Source: Amaurobius ferox | Lineage: Eukaryota > Arthropoda > Arachnida > Araneae > Amaurobiidae | DNA length: 64,000 bases | Direction: 5' to 3' | Assembly (NCBI GenBank): GCA_951213105.1 | Contig: OX578142.1 | Span: 117,256,065-117,320,064, forward strand | Part shown: piece after piece, positions 19,055 through 26,359 of the stretch | Layout of the letters: each line of letters opens with the position of its first letter | How positions within the stretch are numbered: the stretch's first letter is position 1 | Position numbers and translations under genes: made by a program | Notes under the pieces: generated by a model | Databases searched by the model: none | The model's input: only the letters and a program-made list of their open reading frames with translations | Told to the model about the DNA's origin: nothing

Positions 19055-19406
19055 AAAGAGCTACCACCACTACCATAAAATTAGTGTCACTATGACCGTT
19101 AGCAAGTTCGTTTTAAGTTCATTGGGTTTATCAGCTTTTGTACTTGTTCCCTTAGCTGCTCTGAGCTTAAGCGTCGGTATTGTTGAAGTTATTGATAAAG
19201 CTTTGAATATCGCGGAAAGGAAAGAAGAGTACAAACAGTCTTACAAGTTTTACAAACAGCTGCTCAATTCATACAAATCGAATACCCTATCAGAAGAGGA
19301 AGTGTATAAGCGAGAGGAGGATTTCATCAATAATTTAGTCTACTTACCCAGAGAAAAATATATGAAACAAACCCTGCTGAATGGATATCAATTTGTGAGT
19401 AAATAA
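19017..19406 (+). CDS. Small membrane protein, 129 aa
   Basis: I do not recognise a family. Residues about 29-57 (VSKFVLSSLGLSAFVLVPLAALSLSVGI in shorthand) are hydrophobic enough for one or two membrane segments. The N-terminus is basic and rich in Tyr/His; the C-terminal 70 residues are charged and helical (ERKEEYKQSYKFYKQLL). Its place between the packaging ATPase and the PLA2 protein suggests a virion or entry-related membrane role. The start is chosen because of the CTATAAATAAAG box. The codons are intact to TAA at 19404. Confidence 0.65.
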   Translation: MEEYLQKKIYVYRKSYHHYHKISVTMTVSKFVLSSLGLSAFVLVPLAALSLSVGIVEVIDKALNIAERKEEYKQSYKFYKQLLNSYKSNTLSEEEVYKREEDFINNLVYLPREKYMKQTLLNGYQFVSK

Positions 19407-19411
19407 TTTTT

Positions 19412-19424
19412 TATATATAAATAA
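19412..19424 (+). promoter_or_regulatory. Late-type box before the PLA2 gene
   Basis: TATATATAAATAA runs directly into the ATG at 19425. One of the clearest matches to the element's start-site box. Confidence 0.55.
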
Positions 19425-19943
19425 ATGTGTGGTAAAAAGACTTGCAATAAAGGAAAAGGTGTTGTTAACGCAGCAATTAATAATTTACCGTTTGAAATGC
19501 ATCTGCCAGGGCATCAATTTACAGGACCAGGAACTCAACTGCTCAGAGGAAAAACTAGACTGAACCCCGATTTAACATATAAAGAATGGAGTAAGCCTAT
19601 TAATAGGGTTGATGATAGTGCCTATAAACATGACGTGTGCTACATTAAAAACAAAGATACCGAAACCAGAAACAAAGTGTGTGACTCAAACATGATAAAA
19701 GAATTGGACGACATTCCCAATCCAAGTTTTCGTGAAAGGCTAGATAGAGCTGTTGTGAAGCTTATTATCAAAGCAAAGAAGACATTTGGAATGGGCTCAA
19801 AAATATATTGTCTCAAATGTAAAACACACACCGACACTAAAGATGAACAGCATGTCACCTCTAAAAACGCTAGACCTATGTTGAAAGATATTTGTGTGGG
19901 TTGTGGTTCTAAGAAGTGCCGTTTTTTACCGCTGAAGGGGTAA
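19425..19943 (+). CDS. Parvovirus-type phospholipase A2 plus zinc ribbon
   Basis: 172 residues in two parts. Residues 28-95 match the PLA2 fold found in parvovirus VP1 unique regions: a calcium-loop-like F-T-G-P-G-T (32-37), the His-Asp catalytic pair H69-D70 within HDVCY, and a later C-D-x-x-M (86-90). In parvoviruses such enzymes open endosomal membranes during entry; a similar role here is inferred. Residues 128-168 form a DUF5679-like zinc ribbon (C129-x2-C132 and C157-x2-C160). The stop TAA (19941-19943) lies inside a hairpin that follows a TTTTTTA heptamer, so a fraction of ribosomes may shift into the integrase frame. Confidence 0.8.
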   Translation: MCGKKTCNKGKGVVNAAINNLPFEMHLPGHQFTGPGTQLLRGKTRLNPDLTYKEWSKPINRVDDSAYKHDVCYIKNKDTETRNKVCDSNMIKELDDIPNPSFRERLDRAVVKLIIKAKKTFGMGSKIYCLKCKTHTDTKDEQHVTSKNARPMLKDICVGCGSKKCRFLPLKG

Positions 19944-20974
19944 CTGAGAAGGGTTGCCCCGAAAAGGTTTATTACGATCCCGAAACAGGATTTTGTGGCA
20001 TAAATGTACTGAGCAGAAAAACTGGTTTAAGTCGAAAAGAAGTCTCGGATTTTTTACACCGACAGGATGTATACACAAAGCATAAACCACTTATCCGTAA
20101 GTTCAAAAGAAGGAGAATTTACGTGTCACATATCGATGACCAATGGCAAGCTGATTTACTGTTTGTCTATAAATTTGCGAGAAGTAAGTTTAATGATGGT
20201 ATCAAGTACTTATTAACAGCTGTTGACTGTTTCAGTAAATATGCATGGGCTATTCCTCTAAAGGATAAATCAGCAGAAGAAGTAACTCAAGCATTTAAAA
20301 AGATCTTCAAAGAAAGAATACCTGAAAGGGTTCAAACAGATAAGGGTTTAGAGTTCGTCGGAAAAACAACTCAAAAATTATTCAAAGAAAATAATATCCA
20401 ATGGTTCACAACAGAAAATGTTGAAATAAAAGCTGCTATGGTTGAAAGATTTAATCTCACTCTTGGTAATAAAATAAAGCTCTACTTGTGTGCAAATAAC
20501 ACTGAAAGATACATAGATGTATTGGATCAATTAGTGAAGAATTACAACAACTCATACCACAGAAGTATAAAAATGACTCCTGTTGAAGCTAGTCTAGAAG
20601 AAAACAGTAGTGAAGTCTACCGCAATTTGTTTAAAGAAAAGGTCATACGTAAACATAAATACCAGGTAGGCGATAAAGTAAGAATATCTATATATAAGTC
20701 TACCTTCAGAAGGGGTTATCAAGCAACTTTTACAGATGAAATATTTGTCATTTCTGAAGTATTAGAAACCGACCCAATCACTTATAGAGTTCAGGATTTA
20801 AATAATGATGGGGTTATAGGCACTTTTTATGAATATGAATTAGTAAAATATGATAAGAAAGACAATGTGTATAAGATTGAAAAAATCATCAAAAAGAAAG
20901 GGGACAAATATCTAGTTAAATGGTTAGGTTATCCTGAGACTAGCTGGATTGATAAAAAAGATTTAGTTAATTAA
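19916..20974 (+). CDS. INT: Retroviral-type integrase with chromodomain
   Basis: About 352 codons. Catalytic D80 (QWQADL), D142 (QTDKG) and E177 (MVERF) form the DDE triad; an N-terminal YYDPETGF...LSRKTGLSRKEV region precedes it, and residues about 318-352 form a chromodomain (YLVKWLGYP..SW). It inserts the element, probably guided to histone marks. The frame opens after a stop at 19910 with a GTG; no ATG occurs before residue 175, and no late-type box precedes it. It lies in the -1 frame relative to the PLA2 gene with a slippery heptamer in the overlap, so expression as a frameshift extension is the best explanation; a lost ATG or splicing are alternatives. A hairpin overlaps the stop. Confidence 0.92.
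   Translation: MPFFTAEGVTEKGCPEKVYYDPETGFCGINVLSRKTGLSRKEVSDFLHRQDVYTKHKPLIRKFKRRRIYVSHIDDQWQADLLFVYKFARSKFNDGIKYLLTAVDCFSKYAWAIPLKDKSAEEVTQAFKKIFKERIPERVQTDKGLEFVGKTTQKLFKENNIQWFTTENVEIKAAMVERFNLTLGNKIKLYLCANNTERYIDVLDQLVKNYNNSYHRSIKMTPVEASLEENSSEVYRNLFKEKVIRKHKYQVGDKVRISIYKSTFRRGYQATFTDEIFVISEVLETDPITYRVQDLNNDGVIGTFYEYELVKYDKKDNVYKIEKIIKKKGDKYLVKWLGYPETSWIDKKDLVN
19922..19960 (+). promoter_or_regulatory. Candidate -1 programmed frameshift signal
   Basis: TTTTTTA at 19922-19928 is read in the PLA2 frame as T-TTT-TTA, the X-XXY-YYZ pattern. An 8-nt spacer (19929-19936) precedes a stem of GGGGTAAC (19937-19944) with GTTGCCCC (19953-19960), 8 bp including one U-G pair, with an 8-nt loop. Slipping back one base enters the integrase frame exactly. 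The upstream-frame stop is in the stem. Confidence 0.7.
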
Positions 20975-21005
20975 TTTTTAATAGCCGAATAAGCTATTAA
21001 AAATT
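20973..21005. terminator. Hairpin between convergent integrase and VLTF3-like genes
   Basis: AATTTTTAATAGC (20973-20985), loop of 7, GCTATTAAAAATT (20993-21005): 13 perfect pairs. It overlaps the integrase stop and can serve both converging genes. Confidence 0.65.
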
Positions 21006-21018
21006 ATAATCACTTATC

Positions 21019-21066
21019 GGGGTCATACCTCAGCTCTTCGTGACATGTTGTTCAGACGTATCAGCC
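21019..21066 (-). pseudogene. Duplicated scrap of the VLTF3-like gene
   Basis: About 48 bp match 21435-21485 (identical block TACCTCAGCTCTTCGTGACA, then diverged), the zinc-ribbon part of the neighbouring gene. It lies just past that gene's stop in the same orientation, so it is a local duplication of coding DNA with no open frame of its own. Confidence 0.6.
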
Positions 21067-21073
21067 GTTTTTT

Positions 21074-21613
21074 TTAATTTATAGGGTAAAAACTCCAATT
21101 TAATGCTTCGAAGATGGTTCTGCAGATTTCTTCATTCTGAATAAGCGTCTTCTTGAGTTTAGGTAACTTAACTAGAAGGTGTGAAATATAGATGTCGTAA
21201 CCTCTTTTCCGTAATATATGGTATAAGATATAGTCTTTGCTGATTATGTTTTTTCGCTCTGGGTACATCTCCTCATATTTATGGATAAAAGAAGAAAAGT
21301 CGTTCAAAAGCTCTTCTTCTAAGGGTAGGTTATGCAACCCTAACCATTTAGCCAGATTTTTCATTCGATGTTTTCGCCTCTGTTGTTTCCGCATGTTTAA
21401 ATACATATCGAGATTATTGATAGGGGGTTCATTTGGATTATACCTCAGCTCTTCGTGACATGCTTGGCAAATGTACCAGCCATCATCATTTTGAATTACA
21501 TATTTGTGTTCACATTCATGAGTTTTCAAGTCTCCGTCTGAGGTAACTTTATTGTCCAGACCTAACATTCTTATTAGTTCCAACATTTCCTTCGATGTTT
21601 TGTCTTCGATCAT
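21074..21613 (-). CDS. VLTF3-like late transcription factor (putative)
   Basis: 179 residues. An N-terminal zinc ribbon (C34/H36 ... C49-x2-C52 in EHKYVIQNDDGWYICQACHEELRYN) is followed by a helical part ending RGYDI...LLVKLPKLKKTL..NEEICRTIFEALNWSFYPIN. The pairing of a ribbon with a terminal L-P-x-L-K...I...L-x-W-x-F-x-P is the pattern I associate with the poxvirus VLTF3 family of NCLDVs. If right, the element carries its own late transcription factor, which would fit the uniform boxes before virion genes. The ATG at 21613 lies inside the end of the 72-aa gene. TFIIB/TFIIS-like ribbon proteins are the alternative. Confidence 0.6.
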   Translation of the reverse strand: MIEDKTSKEMLELIRMLGLDNKVTSDGDLKTHECEHKYVIQNDDGWYICQACHEELRYNPNEPPINNLDMYLNMRKQQRRKHRMKNLAKWLGLHNLPLEEELLNDFSSFIHKYEEMYPERKNIISKDYILYHILRKRGYDIYISHLLVKLPKLKKTLIQNEEICRTIFEALNWSFYPIN

Positions 21614-21767
21614 TATATTCTTTTATAAGTTTGACAATTTTTTCAAACTGATCATGCAACTTTTTTAAAGATTTTTTCACTTCTGAAATGTCATCGCTAT
21701 AAACATCTAATTGAACATACTGATAAAGAATTCTATAGTGATATATCTCAGACTCAATTTCATTCAT
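21549..21767 (-). CDS. Small helical protein, 72 aa
   Basis: No recognised family. It is an acidic/basic, probably coiled-coil product (ISEVKKSLKKLHDQFEKIVKLIKEY). The ATG at 21767 is preceded by GATATAAATAAA, a very good match to the element's start box. It overlaps the VLTF3-like gene by 65 nt, so both probably share a transcript. Confidence 0.55.
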   Translation of the reverse strand: MNEIESEIYHYRILYQYVQLDVYSDDISEVKKSLKKLHDQFEKIVKLIKEYNDRRQNIEGNVGTNKNVRSGQ

Positions 21768-22189
21768 TTTATTTATATCTTTGTTTTCTTTAAATCAGAT
21801 AAAATACGAAGCAGTTTTATTTTCCGCTTGGAGAATTTCGACCTTGTTTTCTACTTCCTGCTTTCATAACGTCTGTAGCGAGCGCTGCCCTTGACTAACA
21901 TCTCTTCCTCTTTAAAGAAGAGTTCTCTCAGAGGTAGCGGTAGAAAAAAGCGGAGATTACGAGAATCAAAGGGAGATGGCAGCACTATATGGAGAGGAAT
22001 AGTATTTATTTTTCGCGATTGATTTTAAGTGTTTTATTCTATATTTTTTAATCAGATAAACAATAGTGATAGATATTTTGAAGAATTCTTACATTATAAG
22101 AGGGAAATAACTTGTTTAAAGTGCTATTTTTGAAGATTTTCGTCTGTGGTGTAATGGTTAAATTAAAGGTATGTTTATATTTTGATGGG

Positions 22190-22265
22190 TACCCATGGCA
22201 AAACGGTTAGCGCGCGGACCTATTAACATCTAGGTCCCAGGTTCAAATCCCGACCTCTCCCAGGT
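22190..22265 (+). other. tRNA-like / SINE-head sequence inside the Polinton
   Basis: Box A (TGGCAAAACGG) and box B (GGTTCAAATCC) are correctly ordered, with GGACC/GGTCC as an anticodon-like stem between them. The acceptor ends do not pair and the anticodon loop is too long, so it is not a working tRNA. It could be a SINE head or a decayed tRNA; a second A-box-like word lies at 22146-22160. Confidence 0.4.
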
Positions 22266-22445
22266 TGTTAATCAATCCGGGTTGATGGTTTATTGAACTA
22301 TACCGAGCCAAAAATGACATGTCAGCTTGCTTTAGTCGTTGTTCCAATAAAGCAGCACTCATCGATAATAAGTGGTGGGCGGGCCCGACGCTAGGCGTCA
22401 AAGTCTTACAGTGTTGTCCTTTATGTTGTTTGTAAGCCTCAGTGG

Positions 22446-22541
22446 CGGTAGGCTCAGAGTGTATTTGGTCTTGAATTCGGCTCATCAAGAAGGGCCCCTT
22501 GGTGGGTCGAATTTGAGATTGAATATACTCTGAGCCTACCG
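22446..22541. other. Long hairpin in the Polinton non-coding segment
   Basis: CGGTAGGCTCAGAGT (22446-22460) is the exact reverse complement of 22527-22541. Inner bases also pair partly (TTGAATTCG with CGAATTTGA), leaving a G+C-rich tip with GGGCCCC. It could be a structured RNA, a fold-back insertion or a regulatory cruciform. Confidence 0.5.
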
Positions 22542-22619
22542 GGGGGCATTTTGCAAAAATTTTTAGGAGTTATGGTGGAGTCATTAAAGTAAGTTAAAAA
22601 TTTAAATGGAAAAATAAAA

Positions 22620-22891
22620 ATGGATGCACTTATTAATTATCTGCTGGACAAGAAGTTGGTACATCCTGAAGATCCCAACTTTTTATGGCCCTTCAAAGAC
22701 ACCCTTACATATCATGAGGGAAAAGCCGTTTACACCTTCTTATCACCTTCATTAAGGGTATAGCGGTGGCCATTGACATCGACAGCGACTGGTTCAAGGA
22801 GTTATGGTGGCCATTGTCTCAAAAGAGGCATATTCTCGGGACTATGCCGCTTTTAGATTTTCTCACTTCCATTAGAACACCTCCCACCTAA
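22620..22891 (+). pseudogene. Frameshifted small gene
   Basis: An ATG at 22620 opens 47 codons with coding-like composition (start MDALINYLLDKKLVHPEDP) to a TAG at 22761. A second frame then runs from about 22763 to a TAA at about 22889-22891 with a similar Trp/Pro/Leu-rich character (DWFKELWWPLSQKRHILGT). Together they suggest one gene of about 90 residues broken by an indel near 22755. I recognise no family. AATTTAAATGG lies 5' of the ATG. Confidence 0.4.
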
Positions 22892-22925
22892 TGATTGTTG
22901 TTGGTCTCTCTTATCTCGTAAAAGT

Positions 22926-22965
22926 TGCCGCTGTGATCGCAGCGGCAGCTTTTACTGAAGCAAAT
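22926..22965. other. Small hairpin plus repeated 16-mer
   Basis: TGCCGCTG (22926-22933) pairs with CAGCGGCA (22940-22947). It is followed by TTTTACTGAAGCAAAT (22950-22965), also present in the divergent promoter at 18256-18271. Confidence 0.4.
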
Positions 22966-23023
22966 GAGGCTTGCCCAGTTGCGAAATCACCAGCCTGAAG
23001 CCGCCTGAAAATCGGTGTATATT

Positions 23024-23049
23024 TTTTAATGGTTATGATACCATTAAAA
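23024..23049. terminator. Hairpin 3' of the 103-aa gene
   Basis: TTTTAATGGT (23024-23033), loop of 6, ACCATTAAAA (23040-23049): 10 perfect pairs, 7 nt past the stop of the leftward gene. The stem shares TTTAATGGT with the palindrome after the fibre gene. Confidence 0.65.
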
Positions 23050-23055
23050 GAAAAT

Positions 23056-23367
23056 TTATTGTTCAAATTTAAACATTTGCCCTGGTTGTGCTTTCCCGAC
23101 ATCTTTAGCTCCCAAATATACAAAGTATAGAGGTTTTCTCATTAAGATCTCATTAAGCTCCATATAGTCGGACGCTTTTTTATCGCATCGTTTCGGTAGA
23201 TACAATTTTGAGCCGTCTTCTAACTCCACTACTAGTTTGTCACCATATTTGGTTTTGACCTGTTTGATTTCCATGACAGGGTATTTTTCGTCGATATTGA
23301 GCTCATGCATCTTCTTGAAACTTCCTTCCAATGTACTAAGTGCGTTTAGTTTGTCCAACAGTTCCAT
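23056..23367 (-). CDS. Unknown 103-aa protein beside the right TIR
   Basis: A strand-rich protein (YPVMEIKQVKTKYGDKLVVEL, then KLYLPKR...YFVYLGAKD), reminiscent of a small OB-fold single-strand DNA-binding protein, though I have no motif that proves it. The key clue is its upstream block, shared almost base for base with the polymerase gene, which suggests expression with replication. The ATG at 23367 is clear and a 10-bp hairpin follows the stop. Terminal position and early-type control fit a replication accessory role (inference). Confidence 0.65.
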   Translation of the reverse strand: MELLDKLNALSTLEGSFKKMHELNIDEKYPVMEIKQVKTKYGDKLVVELEDGSKLYLPKRCDKKASDYMELNEILMRKPLYFVYLGAKDVGKAQPGQMFKFEQ

Positions 23368-23443
23368 GGTTTTTGTTCTTTCTTTACATTAGAATTATTT
23401 TCTTTAAGTGCTTAAAATGTTGTTGGGGTATCATTTTTTAACG
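23368..23443 (-). promoter_or_regulatory. Putative early promoter of the 103-aa gene
   Basis: On the minus strand: CGTTAAAAA, TACCCCAACAACATTTTAAG, CACTTAAAGAAA, then TTCTAATGTAAAGAAAGA and the ATG. It matches 12868-12940 with about the same ATG distance (30 versus 28 nt). It borders the inner TIR. Confidence 0.65.
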
Positions 23444-23504
23444 GACCCGCAGATTCTAAAAGGGGTCGTGGCATGCGTAGGGCTCAGCGACTTTTTGCTT
23501 GTTC

Positions 23505-24214
23505 GGAATGTATGCATACTTTTGGCAGATGATGGTTGCAAAGCAACGAACCCATGTCGGTACAATGCTTTTAGAATCCTTAGGGTCGCGGCATGCTTAG
23601 GGGGGTGGCCGTCCGCGGGGGTGCTCGCCGAAGGGGGTACCTTCCCTCCCAACGACTTTTCGCTTGCTCGCTCCGGAAAATTGGTGTGGTCGATATAGAG
23701 CCATCACTTTTCTCGGGAGGTGCTTGCGCTAGAACATTGTTAATGGATGATTTTGATACCATTGATTTGTTTAATTTATATGGTTGAAATAGAGCCATCA
23801 CTATTCTAAAAGGGGGTGTAGTTTTAATGGAGGTCTTTACCCCATTGTTTAATCGTATTTGTATGGATGAAATAGAGCCATCACTATTCTAAAAGGGGGT
23901 CCAGTTTTAATGGGGGTTTTGAGAACCATTGTTTAATCGAATTTGTGTGGATAAAATAGAGCCATTACTTTCTAAAAGTGGGTCCGGTTTTTATGGGGGT
24001 TTTGCGAGCCATTGGTTTTAAAAGTGGGTGGAAATTTTATGGGTGATATAGAGCCATTACATTCTAAAAGTGGGTGTGGTTTTAATGGGAGGTTTCACAC
24101 CATTGTGTAATCACATTTGTGTGGATAAAATAGGACCATTACATTCTAAAAGTGGGTGTGGTTTTTATGGAGGGGTATATGGGTGTGAGCCAGCTCTCTC
24201 ATTCACACACTACT
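23505..24214. repeat. Polinton right terminal inverted repeat
   Basis: Counterpart of 8232-8785, longer because of extra subrepeats (CCATCACTATTCTAAAAGGG and relatives). Just inside it, 23452-23505 is a diverged second copy of the TIR block at about 23565-23675 (GGTCG.GGCATGC and CGACTTTT.GCTTG words), so the inner edge of the arm was duplicated locally. Confidence 0.85.
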
Positions 24215-24220
24215 TATATT
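24215..24220. other. Target-site duplication, right
   Basis: TATATT directly follows the CACTACT end and matches 8226-8231 exactly. Confidence 0.9.
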
Positions 24221-24722
24221 TGAGCATACGTAGTTTTTTATTTTAGATTTTGGCGATTTTTGCTGGCCATTTTGCAAAAAAAGGCAGGTTATGTTTTTCC
24301 GAATCATGCCAAAATCTAATCAGCACCAGGGTGTCTCACAAGTGATTTACCCACCAAATTTTGTGGGATTCGGTCGATTAGTTTTTCAGTTAGAGTGGAT
24401 ACAAACTTTTGGGGGTCATTTCGCAAAAAAAAGGCGGGTTCTTTTATCCCGAATCGTATCCAAAACTAATCAGCACCAGATTCGCCCACAAGTGACTTAC
24501 GTACCAAATTTTATGAAATTCGGTCACTTACTTTTTTAGTTAGAGTGGATACAAAATCTGCACAGACACACAGACACACACACAGACGTCACGCTAAACA
24601 TAGTTTTCTCGTATTCTAGAGGTCTCGAAACGTGTAGATCCGTCGAAAACTCGAGTTGCAATTTTCGGCATGATTCCAATACTTTCCCTATACATTACCA
24701 TGTATTGCAGGGAAAGTAAAAA
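24215..24722. repeat. Host ~1-kb repeat, copy 2, right part
   Basis: It resumes colinearly with copy 1 (TATATTTGA.CATACGTAG) and ends TGCAGGGAAAGT at 24706-24717. It has two internal subrepeats against three in copy 1 (CTAATCAGCACCAG words at 24311 and 24463). Confidence 0.65.
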
Positions 24723-24883
24723 TTATCAAAAGTTCCGAACTTTCAATAATGTCACTTAATCATTTAATATATCATTTAATCATTATTATTATTTAACATA
24801 TTATTTATCATATAATCAAGTATTTCGTTAGAAAACGATATATATAAACTTTAATATACTAGCATGAACCTTCCTGAGATATA

Positions 24884-26359
24884 CAGGGTGCCCACTTATA
24901 TCTGTTACACCCCCCTTAACTTCTAAACGGTGACAGCTTAGGCCATAAAGTTGGTGTCTAGGTATAGTAAAAAGGCTATGCGCTACTCGATGAGACAATT
25001 TACGACGCCAACAGCTGCAAGGCTGTATCGTGAACGTTCCCTCAAGGCCCGCATCCTACACGGCAGACCATCTTAAAAGTTGTAAAACGTTTAAGGAAGA
25101 CGGGCTGCGTGACCAGCCGACCTCGAATTCGTACACCTTGCAATGTAGGACGCAAAGTGCAACCTGAAGATGTGCTAGCATACGCCCATCCTCAGAGCAG
25201 CACAAGAATGATCAGTGAAAATTGTGGCCTCTCAAAAAGCCGCGTCTGGAAAATCCTGAATGAATCAGGTGCTCATCCATACCGATCCACACCTGTGCAG
25301 GGATTGCTGCCAAGAGATGCTGAGAGACGTTACACTTGGTGCGATTTTGTGATGAATAACTTAGAGGTCCACCCAACATCCCTGGCAGACATAATATGGA
25401 CGGATGAGGCATGTTTTTTAAGGAACTGAATGTTTAATAGACAGAACGTTCATACCTGGTCGCTGGAAAATCCGAGATATGCCGTCGAATTTCGACATCA
25501 ACAACGCCGCTCGATTAATGTTTGGTGCGGAATTTTTAACGACAGGCTCATTGGACCAGTATTTTGCGAGGGCACGTTAACGGGGCAACGGTACTTGCAG
25601 CTTCTGCAGGATGCAAGAATCGACTTCGTTCAGAATCTACCGATGCACCAACTCCTAAATGTATGGTTTCAACATGACGGCGCACCTCCGCATAAGATTT
25701 CAAACGTTCAGCGGTACCTAATAGAGACATTCCAGAATCAAGTCATCGGGTATGGTGGTTCCGTCGATGGCCCCCGCGCTCACCTGACTTGACCCAATTG
25801 GACTCCTTCTTATGGGGACACATAAAAGGGCAGGTATATGGAACCCCTCCGCCAACATTACAGGACTTTCGACGACGCATTACTGATGCTTGTGCGTCCG
25901 TAACACCTGCCATGTTGCACAATGTGCAGCGAGAAATTCAGTCCAGAGTGCAAATGTGTATAGTAGCTAACGGAGAGCATTTTGAGCAATATACTTTTGT
26001 AAATAAATGATCCTGAAGACACATGAAGTGTCTCAGTTTCTTTCTTTCGCTCTTTATAACATGACAATTTTCGAAATCGTGATCAAACAAATGTTCATTT
26101 TTTGCATTCTGTTTTGAGTATTAATGTGCGCCGTATCTTTTCGGACTAAATCGAGAGTGCTCTACAACTTTCTAATTGACTTTTTTCACGTATCTTTCAC
26201 CGTTTACGAGATAGGATCGCTAATTCCAAAATTCCCCGATAGATGGCGTTGTAAGTTAACTCATAGCCTTTTTACTATACCTAGACACCAACTTTATGGC
26301 CTAAGCTGTCACCGTTTAGAAGTTAAGGGGGTGTAACGGATATAAGTGAGGGCCCCCTG
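24884..26359 (+). mobile_element. Tc1/mariner-type transposon
   Basis: 1,476 bp flanked by TA on each side (24882-24883, 26360-26361). Inverted ends of about 95 bp begin CAGGGTGCCCACTTATATC and include GTTGGTGTCTAGGTATAGTA. It encloses a broken transposase. It sits in or next to a diverged copy of the 298-bp repeat (right flank 26360 on). Confidence 0.85.
24990..26010 (+). pseudogene. Mariner-type transposase, inactivated
   Basis: Pieces of one DDE transposase appear in order: an N-terminal part from the ATG at 24990; a helix-turn-helix region from about 25078 (VKRLRKTGCVTSRPRIRTP) with SRVWKIL; the first catalytic Asp in IIWTDEACF; then VWCGIFNDRLIGP; the second Asp in WFQHDGAPPH; and the third in RSPDLTQLDSFLWG. 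Breaks seen: a frame change at about 25073, an in-frame TGA at 25427-25429, and a frame change at about 25770-25790. It cannot make active enzyme as it stands. Confidence 0.85.

Larger units (their letters stand above)
21768..22619. other. Polinton non-coding segment with tRNA-like and hairpin parts
   Basis: I see no gene. Contents: a CTCTTTAAAGAAGAG palindrome near 21909; pol III A-box-like words near 22146 and 22193; a B box at 22240-22251; and a 15-bp perfect inverted pair at 22446-22460/22527-22541. It is the largest gene-free stretch of the element. The local G+C rise suggests a captured or inserted sequence. Confidence 0.5.
8232..24214. mobile_element. Polinton/Maverick element, complete
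   Basis: A 15,983-bp virus-like DNA transposon. It begins AGTAGTGTG and ends CACACTACT, is flanked on both sides by TATATT (8226-8231, 24215-24220), and has long terminal inverted repeats. Polintons are known for AG-starting ends, 6-bp duplications and a gene set of protein-primed polymerase B, retroviral-type integrase, adenain-type protease, packaging ATPase and jelly-roll capsid proteins; all are present. Gene blocks diverge from about 18.2 kb. Internal lesions (polymerase, coiled-coil gene, a small gene near 22.7 kb) suggest an ageing copy, although three lesions at T runs could be sequencing errors. Confidence 0.95.

Noticed and set aside
19916..19918. GTG as the integrase start
   Set aside because: Non-ATG starts are rare in eukaryotes, and this frame simply opens after a stop in the PLA2 overlap; the slippery heptamer is a better explanation.
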